This document shows positions 38,306 through 46,033 of a stretch of DNA of 52,896 bases, piece after piece. A program made the translations under genes and the position numbers. Source of the DNA: Candidatus Eisenbacteria bacterium (GTDB lineage Bacteria > Desulfobacterota > Binatia > DP-6); NCBI GenBank assembly GCA_035577985.1, contig DATJZY010000154.1, positions 1-52,896 of the forward strand, in the 5' to 3' direction. Below the pieces are notes generated by a model. That model made no database searches, was not told the DNA's origin, and saw only the letters and a program-made list of their open reading frames with translations. Each line of letters begins with the position of its first letter. Within the stretch, counting starts at the first letter, position 1.

Positions 38306-38800
38306 GTGCTCGCTCTTGCCGCGGCGTTCGCGCTGGCCGCGGGCGCCGCGGAACCGCCGGCGCCCGTCGCAGCTCCGTCCCCGTCGGCGGTGCTCGAGCT
38401 GCGCGTCGTGCGACGAGACGGCACCGCGACGACCCTGCGCGAGGTGGCCGCGGGGGCGCCGACCGTCCTCGCGTTCTGGGCGACCTACTGCCCGCCGTGC
38501 CGCGCCGAGGTTCCGGCGCTGAATCGCGCCGCCGCGAAGTGGCGCGAGCGAGGTCTGCGCGTCGTCGGCGTCGCCCTCGAGACCGACGCCAAGCGCGTCG
38601 CAGAGGCCCGCGACGCCTGGGGCATGGAGTACGACACCGTGCGCCTCGCCGCGGGCGAAGAGTCGCGCGCCGAAGCGCTCTTCCCCCGGGGCCTCCCGAC
38701 CTCGGCGCTGGTGGCGCGCGGCGCCCTCACGTGGCACGAGCGGTTCCTCACCGCCGAGGCGCTCGAGCGGCTCGTGCCGCCTTTGCTCGGCGATCAGTAG
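38306..38800 (+). CDS. TlpA/ResA-type periplasmic thioredoxin
   Basis: 164 residues from GTG 38306, giving a signal peptide (LALAAAFALAAGA). The thioredoxin fold is shown by VLAFWATYCPPCRAEVPAL (active CPPC) and the cis-Pro region RGLPTSALV. TlpA/ResA proteins reduce disulfides in apocytochromes or copper chaperones outside the cytoplasm. It lies 5 bases after the cupredoxin-like gene, so a joint role is plausible. The stop overlaps the stop of the convergent membrane-protein gene by seven bases. Confidence 0.87.
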   Translation: MLALAAAFALAAGAAEPPAPVAAPSPSAVLELRVVRRDGTATTLREVAAGAPTVLAFWATYCPPCRAEVPALNRAAAKWRERGLRVVGVALETDAKRVAEARDAWGMEYDTVRLAAGEESRAEALFPRGLPTSALVARGALTWHERFLTAEALERLVPPLLGDQ

Positions 38801-39738
38801 CGGCATTCGTCCACCGCGGCGACAAGCTCCTGCGGCATGTCGCCCTTCGCGGCGCGCATTTCCAAGGCGTGATACTCGTCGGCCGTGAAGCGACGCCGGA
38901 TGGCGTCGATCGAGCACCGGCAACGGCCCTCGTCGAGGTTCCTGGTGCAGGCGGTGATGAAGTTCTTTACGACCTCCTGCGGGTACGCCTCGACCTGGCC
39001 GTAGAGCGGCACCGTCTTGAACGGCGAGTGCGCGAAGCCGACCGCGGTGTCGAGCCCGAGGGCGCGCACGGCGAGCGCCGGCGAGAAGGCGAGGAGAAAG
39101 AGCCCCAGCACGACCACCGATGAGACGCCCGCACGCCCGACCACCCCGCGCGGAAGCCAGCGCTCGAACCGGGACTGGCCGGCCGCCGGCATGAGAATCG
39201 CCGTGAGCAGCCCGACGAACACGGTGATCCCGAGCACGTCGAGGAGCTGGACCTGTCCCGGCGTTCCGGCGAAGAGCGTCAGCGGCCAGGGCGGCGCGTT
39301 CTGGTAGACGATCACCTGGCGCGGCACGAAGGTCACGGGGACGGCGAGCGTGAAGAGCACGGCCCCGACGAGCGCGCCGCCGAGGAACCCGGCGGGCGCC
39401 GACGTGCCGCCGAGCCGGCGCGCGATCCACCGCCCGGCGTACGCCATCATCGGAAAGCACCACGGGTACGCGAACACGCACGCCCACGACTGGGCCGGCG
39501 AGAGCCCCCATCCCATGGCCGCCGGCAGCAGCATGAACTGATCGCTGTAGAGCGCCGTGAGTCCCCAGTTGGCGATCGGATCGCCCACGATCGCGACCGC
39601 GAGGCCGCCGACGAACAGGCAGCCGAGGACGCCCAGCGTTCCCGTGAAGAGGAGCTGGCTCAGCACGCGCCAGCCGACGATGGCGAACACGACGACCGCC
39701 TCGACCTCGAAGCCCTGGATGATCTGCGCCGCCGTCAC
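38794..39738 (-). CDS. Polytopic membrane protein (possibly AveC-like)
   Basis: 314 residues, GTG start overlapping the methyltransferase stop (GTGA). Seven hydrophobic segments are visible. The motif GDPIANW in the second helix region and the YPWCFPMMAY stretch recall the spirocyclase AveC-like family found beside secondary-metabolite or lipid genes, but the similarity is by memory of the pattern only. The C-terminal 60 residues are soluble and hold three Cys (FITACTR, RCRCSID) and a terminal AVDECRY. It is cotranscribed with the methyltransferase, which might modify the product of this protein. Confidence 0.58.
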   Translation of the reverse strand: MTAAQIIQGFEVEAVVVFAIVGWRVLSQLLFTGTLGVLGCLFVGGLAVAIVGDPIANWGLTALYSDQFMLLPAAMGWGLSPAQSWACVFAYPWCFPMMAYAGRWIARRLGGTSAPAGFLGGALVGAVLFTLAVPVTFVPRQVIVYQNAPPWPLTLFAGTPGQVQLLDVLGITVFVGLLTAILMPAAGQSRFERWLPRGVVGRAGVSSVVVLGLFLLAFSPALAVRALGLDTAVGFAHSPFKTVPLYGQVEAYPQEVVKNFITACTRNLDEGRCRCSIDAIRRRFTADEYHALEMRAAKGDMPQELVAAVDECRY

Positions 39739-40778
39739 CGCTTCACGCCGACCTGGATCCCGAGCCCCGGCAGCCTCATGAGTCGGATCGGCTTCTTCGC
39801 GGTGAGGCCCGCGTCGCGCTGCCAGCTCGCCATCTCCTCGAACGACCAGGTGCCCGACTCGCTCACCAGCGCGAAGTAGAGGTCCATCAAGGCGGCACCC
39901 TGCCCGCTGGCCGTTGGCGACGGCGGGCGGATGATGTCGAAGATGACGACGTGGCCTCCGGGGCGCAGCGCGCCCGCTGCGCGGCGCACGAGGTCGCGGC
40001 ACACCTCCGCCCTGAAGAGGTGCACGACCTGCGAGAACAGCACCACGTCATAGACGCTCGTGCCGAAGTCGTCGGTGATCGCGTTGCCGACCCGATGCAC
40101 GACGCGATCGCCGATCCTCTCCTCGGCGAGGAGCGGCGCGGCCTCGGCGACCGCTTCCGGAAGATCCAGCACCGTCGCGCGCAGCGCCGGGTACTGGCGG
40201 CAGAACGCGACCGAATAGAGCCCGTGGGAACCGCCGACGTCGAGCAGGGCCGTCGCGCCCTTCGGCACGGGCGTGCGCTGGATCACCTCCGCCGCCGACG
40301 TGCGCGCGAGCGCGCGCATGCCGCGCTGGTAGATGCCCCACTGCTCCTTCGACATGCGCGCGTGCATGTCGACCGGCGCGCCCGTGCGGACGAATCGCTC
40401 CAGCTCGCCGAGCCACTCCCAGTCGACGAAGCGCAGCAGGATGACGTCGCGCAGCGACTGCGGGCTCGAGGCGAGGAGCCACTTGCGCGCGAGCGCGGTC
40501 AGCGCGTAGCGCGTCCCGGCGAGCTCGACGTAGCCCGACGCGGCGAGCGCGCCGAGGAGCTTCGTCGTGCCGCGCGCGTCGGTTCCGCACCGTTGGGCGA
40601 TTTCCGGGGCTTCGAGCGGTCCCTCTTCGAGCGCATCGAAGAGCCCGATCCGCACGGCGACCATCACGGTCCGTGCGAAGATGAACGTCGCCCACGAGTC
40701 GACGAACGGCGTCGGCACCACGCCGCTCACGAGACCGAGCCGTTCCATGAAGCTCTCTCCGATCGCGCCGACGCGCAT
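39735..40778 (-). CDS. SAM-dependent O-methyltransferase (COMT/CrtF type)
   Basis: 347 residues. An N-terminal winged-helix dimerisation domain (ARTVMVAVRIGLFDALEEGP; TTKLLGALAASGYVEL) precedes the Rossmann fold with LLDVGGSHGLYSVAF (SAM motif I), ATVLDLPEAV and VVLFSQVVHLF, then GGHVVIFDIIRPP. This is the plant-COMT-like group that includes hydroxyneurosporene methyltransferase CrtF and many polyketide O-methyltransferases. The acceptor is unknown. An internal ATG at 40748 is an alternative start. Confidence 0.85.
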   Translation of the reverse strand: MRVGAIGESFMERLGLVSGVVPTPFVDSWATFIFARTVMVAVRIGLFDALEEGPLEAPEIAQRCGTDARGTTKLLGALAASGYVELAGTRYALTALARKWLLASSPQSLRDVILLRFVDWEWLGELERFVRTGAPVDMHARMSKEQWGIYQRGMRALARTSAAEVIQRTPVPKGATALLDVGGSHGLYSVAFCRQYPALRATVLDLPEAVAEAAPLLAEERIGDRVVHRVGNAITDDFGTSVYDVVLFSQVVHLFRAEVCRDLVRRAAGALRPGGHVVIFDIIRPPSPTASGQGAALMDLYFALVSESGTWSFEEMASWQRDAGLTAKKPIRLMRLPGLGIQVGVKR

Positions 40779-40860
40779 CGCCGTCGCCTGATCGCCGGCC
40801 CGGGCGTCGCTGTCAAACGGTCGGGGTTGAGCGCGGCCGCAGTCGGGCTATGCTCGCGCC

Positions 40861-41379
40861 ATGTCGGTGCGCGGCGTGGCTGCGGGCGCCCTCGTCCTCG
40901 TCGCGGGGAGTTCCGCCACGGCGGCGACGTTCACCCTCACGAGCGGCGCCTTTGCGGCGGGGGCGACCATCCCGCGCGAGCACACGTGCGACGGCAAGGA
41001 CGCCTCGCCGCCGCTCGCCTGGCGTGACCCGCCCGCCGGCACCAAGGCCTTCGCGCTCGTGGTCGACGACCCCGACGCGCCCGCCGGCACCTGGGTCCAT
41101 TGGGTCCTCTACGACCTGCCGGCGACGGCGACGTCGCTGCCGGCGGGCGTCGCGCCGGGCGACGCCACGATCGGCACGCAGGGCAAGAACGACTTCCGAC
41201 GTGCGGGCCACGGGGGCCCGTGCCCGCCCCCCGGTCCGCCGCACCACTATCACTTCACGCTCTACGCCCTGGACGCGCCCACCGGCCTCGCCCCGGGCGC
41301 GACCAAGGCGGACGTGCTGCGCGCGATCGCCGGGCACACGCTCGGCAAGGCCGAGCTGGTCGGAACGTACGGGCGCTAG
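40861..41379 (+). CDS. YbhB/YbcL family PEBP-like protein, exported
   Basis: 172 residues. A signal peptide (VAAGALVLVAGSSATA) precedes the phosphatidylethanolamine-binding-protein fold: DGKDASPPLAWRDPPAGTKA, LVVDDPDAPAGTWVHWVLYD, GHGGPCPPPGPPHHYHF. These match the bacterial Raf-kinase-inhibitor-like family, function unknown in bacteria. It ends directly before the palindromic repeat at 41387-41411. ATG start. Confidence 0.9.
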   Translation: MSVRGVAAGALVLVAGSSATAATFTLTSGAFAAGATIPREHTCDGKDASPPLAWRDPPAGTKAFALVVDDPDAPAGTWVHWVLYDLPATATSLPAGVAPGDATIGTQGKNDFRRAGHGGPCPPPGPPHHYHFTLYALDAPTGLAPGATKADVLRAIAGHTLGKAELVGTYGR

Positions 41380-41386
41380 GAGCAAT

Positions 41387-41411
41387 CGAGCCAAGACTCC
41401 GTCTTGGCTCG
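41387..41411. repeat. Intergenic hairpin of the CCAAGACTCCGTCTTGG family, copy 1
   Basis: Two perfect 11-base arms (41387-41397 and 41401-41411) around a TCC loop, starting 8 bases after the ybhB-like stop codon. The core CCAAGACTCCGTCTTGG is shared with the element at 44253-44295, and both are preceded by CTAGGA. The outer arm bases differ between copies but stay complementary (GAG/CTC here, GAC/GTC there). No T-run follows, so it may be a REP-like repeat or a factor-dependent terminator. Confidence 0.7.
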
Positions 41412-41589
41412 GGGGTAGGGCGCGAGGGCGTCGCCGCCCGTGGCCCGCGCGACCGACATGCCGCGGCCGGCGGAGCCGGCGCGGCACACGAGGTACGCAT
41501 GACGAACGCGGCCGCTGATCGACGCTCGCGCAGGCTCGGACGCGACATCCCGGCGGTCCGACTCCCCGACCGGGGACGTAGTCTTGGCC
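41390..41589. repeat. About 200-base segment bounded by inverted copies of GCCAAGACTnCGTC
   Basis: The left motif GCCAAGACTCCGTC starts at 41390. Its inverted counterpart GACGTAGTCTTGGC (one mismatch) occurs at about 41575-41588, close to the end of the Uma2 remnant. The inside shows no coding sense in either strand. It might be a non-autonomous mobile element (MITE-like), but no target-site duplication was established. Confidence 0.35.
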
Positions 41590-41596
41590 GCTACCC

Positions 41597-41942
41597 CTAG
41601 CCGAGGTCGCCCGTCTCGGCGGGTGGCAGCAGCTCGTCGACCGCGACGCTGACGTCCGGCAGTGCGGCGAGCGCGATCCGCTCCCCGCGCCGGGCGATGC
41701 GGATCGAAGCAATGCTGCTGGTCGACGTAGCCGCGCGCACCGACCGCCTTCGTCACCGCCCGCGCCACCAGTCGCACCCCGTTCGCATGCCACAAGTTCT
41801 CCGGCGCCATCGCCACCACCACACCCTCGAGCAGCTCGACACGATCGTCGGGCTCGAGCACGCCCTGATCCACGAGCGCGAAGTACTCCTCGACGGTGTA
41901 GCGCGCGGGGGATGCAGGGGCCGCTGGGGCGGGCTCCGTCAT
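41597..41942 (-). pseudogene. Uma2 family endonuclease remnant with internal deletion and frameshift
   Basis: The first part from ATG 41942 reads as the N-terminus of a Uma2 (DUF820, restriction-endonuclease-like fold) protein: [35 protein letters not shown]. After GYVDQQ the frame stops making sense. In another frame a normal Uma2 C-terminus appears: [20 protein letters not shown], then [15 protein letters not shown] and TAG at 41597-41599. The middle of the domain (about 80 residues including the catalytic acidic residues) is missing. The whole is only about 115 codons where the family has about 190. A degraded gene next to palindromic repeats. Confidence 0.75.
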
Positions 41943-42035
41943 GCGCGCGACGCTAACGCCGGCTCCGCCGAACCGCAATGCCTGGAGATGGAGTACCGAT
42001 TGCCCACACCCGCTCCGATCCGGCATATGCACCCG

Positions 42036-43214
42036 ATGCCCGGCTTCGCGGATCGCACCGCCATCGTCGGCGTCGCCGAGACCGAGTACGTCCGCGGCGC
42101 CGACGAGCTGCCGGTCGAGATGATGCTGCGGGTCGCGCGCGAGGCGACGGCCGACGCGGGGCTCCGGCTCGCCGACATCGACGGCATCATCCCACCGTCG
42201 GGCTACACGACCGCCGAGGAGCTCGCCGCGAACCTCGGGATCCGGGACCTGCGCTACTCCGTCACCGTGCACATGGGCGGCGCGAGCCCGGTCGCGGCGC
42301 TCCAGAGCGCCGCGATGGCCGTCGACGCGGGGCTCGCGACGGCGGTGCTCGTCGTCGTCGGCTGGAACGGCTACTCGGCGTTCCGTCCGAAGCCCGGCGC
42401 GCGCACCCCCAAGCACGGCCTCACCGCGACGACGCTCGCCGACGTCGTCATGGACTTCTACATGCCGTACGGCGCGATGCTGCCGGTGCAGATGTACGCG
42501 TGGATCGCGACGCGCCACAAGCTGGAGTACGGCATCCCCGACGAGGCGACGGGTGCGATCGCGGTCGCGTGCCGCGCCCACGCGCAGCGCAACGCGCGCG
42601 CGCTCATGCACGGCAAGCCGCTCACGATGGAGCAGTACCTCGCCGCGCGCTGGGTGTCGGAGCCGTTCCGGCTCTACGACTGCTCGCTCGAGACCGACTG
42701 CGCGAACGCGATCGTGGTGACGAGCCGCGAGCGCGCGCGCGATCTCCGCCGTCCGCCGGTCGTGCTGATGGGCGCCGCCGAAGGGCATCCCATGCCTGCC
42801 GACGACATCCCGAACCGGCCCGACCCGTACCAGATCGGCCTCTCGTTCGCGGCGCCGAAGGCGTTCGCGATGGCGGGCATCCGCCCGCACGACGTCCACT
42901 TCCTGCAGATCTACGACTGCTTCACGTACGTGGCGCTCCTGCAGATCGAGGCGCTCGGCCTCTGCGCCCGGGGCGAATCGGCCGACTTCGTGCGCGACGG
43001 CCGGATCGAGCTCGGCGGCCGCTATCCTTTGAATACGCACGGCGGGCTCCTCTCGCAGGGGCACATGTGGGGGATGAACCACGTGATCGAGGCCGTGCGG
43101 CAGCTGCGCCACGAGGCCGGCCCGGCGCAGGTGCCGGACGCGACGCTCGGCCTCGTCACCGGCTGGGGCGACTTCGGCGACGGCAGCCTCGCGATCCTGC
43201 GGAGCGATCGATGA
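42036..43214 (+). CDS. Thiolase-like (SCP2/Ltp-type) protein lacking the nucleophilic Cys
   Basis: 392 residues of thiolase fold ([20 protein letters not shown] at the start, [20 protein letters not shown] in the nucleophile region, [17 protein letters not shown] with the conserved HGG). The loop that carries the nucleophilic Cys in real thiolases reads HMGGAS, and the C-terminal Cys is also absent (GWGDFGDGS), so thiolysis is unlikely. [20 protein letters not shown], with Tyr293 and Tyr298, is typical of Ltp-type retro-aldolases. The gene overlaps a DUF35 protein (ATGA), as in the Ltp2-DUF35 aldolase complexes that cleave steroid side chains. In-frame ATGs at 41988 and 42027 are alternative starts. 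Confidence 0.85.
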   Translation: MPGFADRTAIVGVAETEYVRGADELPVEMMLRVAREATADAGLRLADIDGIIPPSGYTTAEELAANLGIRDLRYSVTVHMGGASPVAALQSAAMAVDAGLATAVLVVVGWNGYSAFRPKPGARTPKHGLTATTLADVVMDFYMPYGAMLPVQMYAWIATRHKLEYGIPDEATGAIAVACRAHAQRNARALMHGKPLTMEQYLAARWVSEPFRLYDCSLETDCANAIVVTSRERARDLRRPPVVLMGAAEGHPMPADDIPNRPDPYQIGLSFAAPKAFAMAGIRPHDVHFLQIYDCFTYVALLQIEALGLCARGESADFVRDGRIELGGRYPLNTHGGLLSQGHMWGMNHVIEAVRQLRHEAGPAQVPDATLGLVTGWGDFGDGSLAILRSDR

Positions 43215-43621
43215 CGTTCACGCCGCGCTTCACGCCGAATCCCGACGGCCTCAACGCCGAGTTCTACGCGCACCTCGCCGCGGGCGAGCTCCGCCTGCAG
43301 CGCTGCGACGGCTGTGGCGTGTGGCGCCACCCGCCGCGCATCATGTGCGGCCGCTGCGGCTCCGATCGCTGGCAGTGGGTGCGGACGTCGGGTCGTGGCG
43401 TGGTCTTCAGCTGGACCGTGACGCACCAGGGGCTCGTCCCACCCTTCATGGAGGACGTGCCGTACGCCGTCGTCGTGGTCGAGCTCGAGGAGGGACCGCG
43501 CATGGTGACGGCGGTGCGCGGCGTCGAGCCGCCGGCGCTCCGGCTGGGTCTCCCGGTCGAGCTCCGGATCGTCCGCGCCTCGGACGCGATCGGGCTCCAC
43601 TACTTCGTGCCGCGCTCGTGA
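43211..43621 (+). CDS. DUF35 OB-fold/zinc-ribbon protein, partner of the thiolase-like protein
   Basis: 136 residues. A rubredoxin-like zinc ribbon with C-x2-C (Cys32, Cys35) and C-x2-C (Cys46, Cys49) is followed by the OB fold ([39 protein letters not shown]). DUF35 proteins bind acyl-CoA and form complexes with thiolase-like partners; in steroid degradation the pair acts as an aldolase. It overlaps both the thiolase-like gene (ATGA) and the hydrolase gene (GTGA), forming a tight three-gene unit. Confidence 0.92.
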   Translation: MTFTPRFTPNPDGLNAEFYAHLAAGELRLQRCDGCGVWRHPPRIMCGRCGSDRWQWVRTSGRGVVFSWTVTHQGLVPPFMEDVPYAVVVVELEEGPRMVTAVRGVEPPALRLGLPVELRIVRASDAIGLHYFVPRS

Positions 43622-44256
43622 CCCGCCTCGCCTATCTGCACGGCTTCGCCTCGGGTCCGGGCAGCACGAAGGCGCGGGTCTTCCGCGCCCGGCTGGCCGA
43701 GCGCGGCCATACGCTCGCGGTGCCGGATCTCGCGCCGGACTTCACGAACATGACGATCACCTCACAGCTCGCGATCGCCGACGCGCTGCTCGACGCCGGA
43801 CCCACCATCCTCTTCGGCTCGAGCCTCGGCGGCTATCTCGCCGCGCTCGCGGCGGCGCGCCGTCCGGATCGGGTTCCGGCCCTCGTCCTCATGGCGCCCG
43901 CCTTCGGCTTCGCCGCGCGATGGGAGCACAGCGTCGGCGAGGCCGCGATGGCGAAGTGGCGCGCGCGCGGTACGGCGCCCGTGTTCCACTACGGGCGCGA
44001 TCGCGAGGAGCCGCTCTCGATCGCGCTCCTCGACGACGCCCGGCGCTACCCCGAGGAGCCCGATCCGACCTGCCCGGCCCTCGTCCTGCACGGCCGGCGG
44101 GACGACGCCGTGCCGCTCGAGGCCGCCGAGCGCTTCGTCGCGCGCCGCGGGGCGCTACGCCGTCTCGTCGTGTACGAGTCGGGGCACGAGCTCACCGACG
44201 TGCTGGATGCTCTATGGAGTGAGTCGCTCGAATTCCTGCGCGAACGCGGCATCTAG
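43618..44256 (+). CDS. Alpha/beta hydrolase (YqiA-type esterase)
   Basis: 212 residues from the GTG at 43618 overlapping the DUF35 stop (GTGA). LAYLHGFASGPGSTKARVF is the opening of the YqiA/UPF0227-like esterases, the nucleophile elbow is FGSSLGGYLA and the catalytic His is in YESGHELTD; the Asp is likely in HGRRDDAVP. It may hydrolyse a CoA or other ester produced by the upstream aldolase pair, given the coupling, but that is an inference. Its stop codon lies inside the palindrome at 44253-44295. Confidence 0.85.
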   Translation: MTRLAYLHGFASGPGSTKARVFRARLAERGHTLAVPDLAPDFTNMTITSQLAIADALLDAGPTILFGSSLGGYLAALAAARRPDRVPALVLMAPAFGFAARWEHSVGEAAMAKWRARGTAPVFHYGRDREEPLSIALLDDARRYPEEPDPTCPALVLHGRRDDAVPLEAAERFVARRGALRRLVVYESGHELTDVLDALWSESLEFLRERGI

Positions 44257-44295
44257 GAAGCCGACCCAAGACTCCGTCTTGGGTCGGTCTCCTAG
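44253..44295. repeat. Intergenic hairpin of the CCAAGACTCCGTCTTGG family, copy 2
   Basis: Two perfect 12-base arms (44261-44272 and 44276-44287) around a TCC loop, with an outer CTAGGA/TCCTAG pair (44253-44258 and 44290-44295) separated by one mismatch and one G-T pair. The total stem is about 20 pairs. It contains the TAG stop of the hydrolase. It shares core and loop with copy 1 at 41387-41411; the arm base next to the core has changed on both sides, keeping the pairing. Confidence 0.72.
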
Positions 44296-44343
44296 CCACG
44301 GTTGACCGTCGCGTCGGCGGCGCGTAGCGCTTGAAGGGCGGCA

Positions 44344-45078
44344 ATGCGGCACCTCGTGGTCGTCTTCCTCGTCCTCGTCGTAGCTCGCCCGCTCTGCGCC
44401 GCCGTACTGGGCGGCGGCCTCGTCGACACGGATTGCACGGTCGGATTCGAAGGGCTCTCGCCGACCGACGGCGCGAGCGGCGTCGTCTGCACCGACGGCG
44501 ATCCGTCGTGCGACGCCGACGGCGTCGTCGACGGCACTTGCCGCTTCGACCTGCGCGTGTGCACGCGCCTCGCCTCGTCCGACTGCGACCCGCGTCCGAT
44601 CTCGTCGATCGCCATCTCGGGGCTCGCGCTCGATGCGCCGCGCGCCGGAGGCGGGCCGCGCTGTGCGGCCACCGATTCGATCCTCGTCGACGCCGGTACC
44701 GCCGCCGGGGCGACGATGCTGGCGCGCGAGAGCTCCGATCTGAAGGACGTCGACTACCTCAACCTCTGCTGCCGCACCTCGCCCGCCCCCTACGACGCCG
44801 CCCGCTGCGCGCTAGCCATCTCCCCCGAGATCGCCGGCTGCCCGAGGACCGTGCCACCAAAATTCGACAAGCTGCTCGAAAAAGCTCGCGACGAGGTCGC
44901 CCGCACCACCGCCGATCCAACCCACGCAAAGTCCCACGCGAAGGGCGCAGCCCGAGCCCTCCGGCACATGAAGTCGATCGCCCGCAAGCTCGCGAAGTCC
45001 GATCAGTGCGGCGATGCCCTGGGCCTCGTAGTCACTCACGCCCAACAAACGCTGCACGCTGCGCCGACCGGGCACTAG
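44344..45078 (+). CDS. Secreted Cys-rich protein of unknown function
   Basis: 244 residues. A signal peptide (LVVVFLVLVVARPLCA) leads to a Cys-rich region with repeated acidic patterns: DTDCTVGFEGLSPTDGAS, VCTDGDPSCDADGVVDGTC and FDLRVCTRLASSDCDP. The C-terminal part (from about 165) is helical and Lys/Ala-rich (KFDKLLEKARDEVARTTADP). The CTDGDPSCDADG block resembles calcium-binding Asp-rich turns but I cannot name the family. It stands alone between the two palindromic elements at 44253-44295 and 45091-45226. Confidence 0.65.
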   Translation: MRHLVVVFLVLVVARPLCAAVLGGGLVDTDCTVGFEGLSPTDGASGVVCTDGDPSCDADGVVDGTCRFDLRVCTRLASSDCDPRPISSIAISGLALDAPRAGGGPRCAATDSILVDAGTAAGATMLARESSDLKDVDYLNLCCRTSPAPYDAARCALAISPEIAGCPRTVPPKFDKLLEKARDEVARTTADPTHAKSHAKGAARALRHMKSIARKLAKSDQCGDALGLVVTHAQQTLHAAPTGH

Positions 45079-45090
45079 CTGCGCGCCGAC

Positions 45091-45226
45091 GTCGGTCCGC
45101 GAGGTCGGGGACGAGGCGGAGGCGCCTGCGGAGCGGCGCGACGAAATGTCAGCCGTTACCCAGCCGAGTGTTCTGTCGCGCGGCGGAGCCGAAGCCGAAG
45201 CCTCGTCCCCGACCTCGCGGACCGAC
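45091..45226. repeat. 136-base element with perfect 27-base inverted ends
   Basis: The ends 45091-45117 and 45200-45226 are perfect reverse complements over 27 bases. Inside, GCGCGAC (45136-45142) and GTCGCGC (45175-45181) form a second inverted pair at exactly symmetric distance (18 bases from each outer arm), leaving a 32-base centre. It fills nearly the whole gap between the secreted Cys-rich gene and the convergent SDR gene. It may be a bidirectional terminator or a miniature inverted-repeat element; no transposase or clear target duplication is seen. Confidence 0.8.
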
Positions 45227-45235
45227 CACGCCGCC

Positions 45236-45979
45236 TCAGTTCCGCTGCCCGGTCGGACGCACCAGCACGTCATGGACCTCGACGTGCGCCGGCTGCGAGA
45301 GGATCCACACGATCGCCCGCGCGACGTCGCCCGCCTCGAGCTGCTTCGTGTCGCGCGGCTGCGGCGTCGCGCCGGGGCCGACGAAGACGCCCGTGAACTC
45401 GGTGTCGACGTAGCCGGGCGAGACGCACGAGACGCGGATCGGGCTCTTCTTGGCGCGCAGCTCCTGTCGCAGACCCTCGGTGATCGCGCGCACGGCGAAC
45501 TTCGTCGCCGCGTACACGGCCGAGTCGGGACCGGGAACGCGGTGACCCGCCATCGACGACACGTGGACGACGTGCCCGGCGACGCCGCGGCGCTCCATGT
45601 CCTGGATCGCCTCGCGGGTCGCGATGAGGAGACCCAGCACGTTCGTCTCGAGCATCTCGCGCCATGGCTCGCTCGGGGTCGCGGCGGCGATCGGCGCCCT
45701 GCGACCGAGGCCGGCGTTGTTCACGAGCGCGTCGACGCCGCCGAAACGCTCGCGCGCCGTCGCGACCAGGCGCACGACGTCCGCCTCGACGCGCATGTCC
45801 GTGCGGGCGACGGCGACCTGCGGCCCGATCTCGCGCGCGAGCGATTCGAGCCGATCGAGCCGCCGCGCGCCCATCGTCACGCGCGCGCCGGCCGCCGCCA
45901 GCGCCCGGACCACGGCGGCGCCGATGCCGCTCGAGGCCCCGGTCACGACCACGCTCCTGCCGTCGAGTGCACCTGCCAT
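45236..45979 (-). CDS. Short-chain dehydrogenase/reductase
   Basis: 247 residues, classical SDR. The cofactor motif TGASSGIGAAVVRAL, the NNAG motif in ALVNNAGLGRRAP, catalytic Ser in VVHVSSMAGH and the Y-x3-K motif in AVYAATKFAV are complete. The Arg pair in MGARRLDRL after strand 2 suggests NADP(H) preference. The substrate is unknown; being divergent (54 bases) from the MaoC-ECH operon, it may supply a 3-hydroxyacyl-CoA dehydrogenase step. ATG at 45979. Confidence 0.9.
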   Translation of the reverse strand: MAGALDGRSVVVTGASSGIGAAVVRALAAAGARVTMGARRLDRLESLAREIGPQVAVARTDMRVEADVVRLVATARERFGGVDALVNNAGLGRRAPIAAATPSEPWREMLETNVLGLLIATREAIQDMERRGVAGHVVHVSSMAGHRVPGPDSAVYAATKFAVRAITEGLRQELRAKKSPIRVSCVSPGYVDTEFTGVFVGPGATPQPRDTKQLEAGDVARAIVWILSQPAHVEVHDVLVRPTGQRN

Positions 45980-46033
45980 CCGCTCCGGTTACGTCCCCTT
46001 GACGTTGGCGGTCAAATGCGGTGACTTTCGCGG

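Noticed and set aside
41376..43112. A 578-codon minus-strand frame containing the Uma2 N-terminus
   Set aside because: Most of it is antisense to the thiolase-like gene. Only 41597-41942 makes protein sense, and that in two frames.
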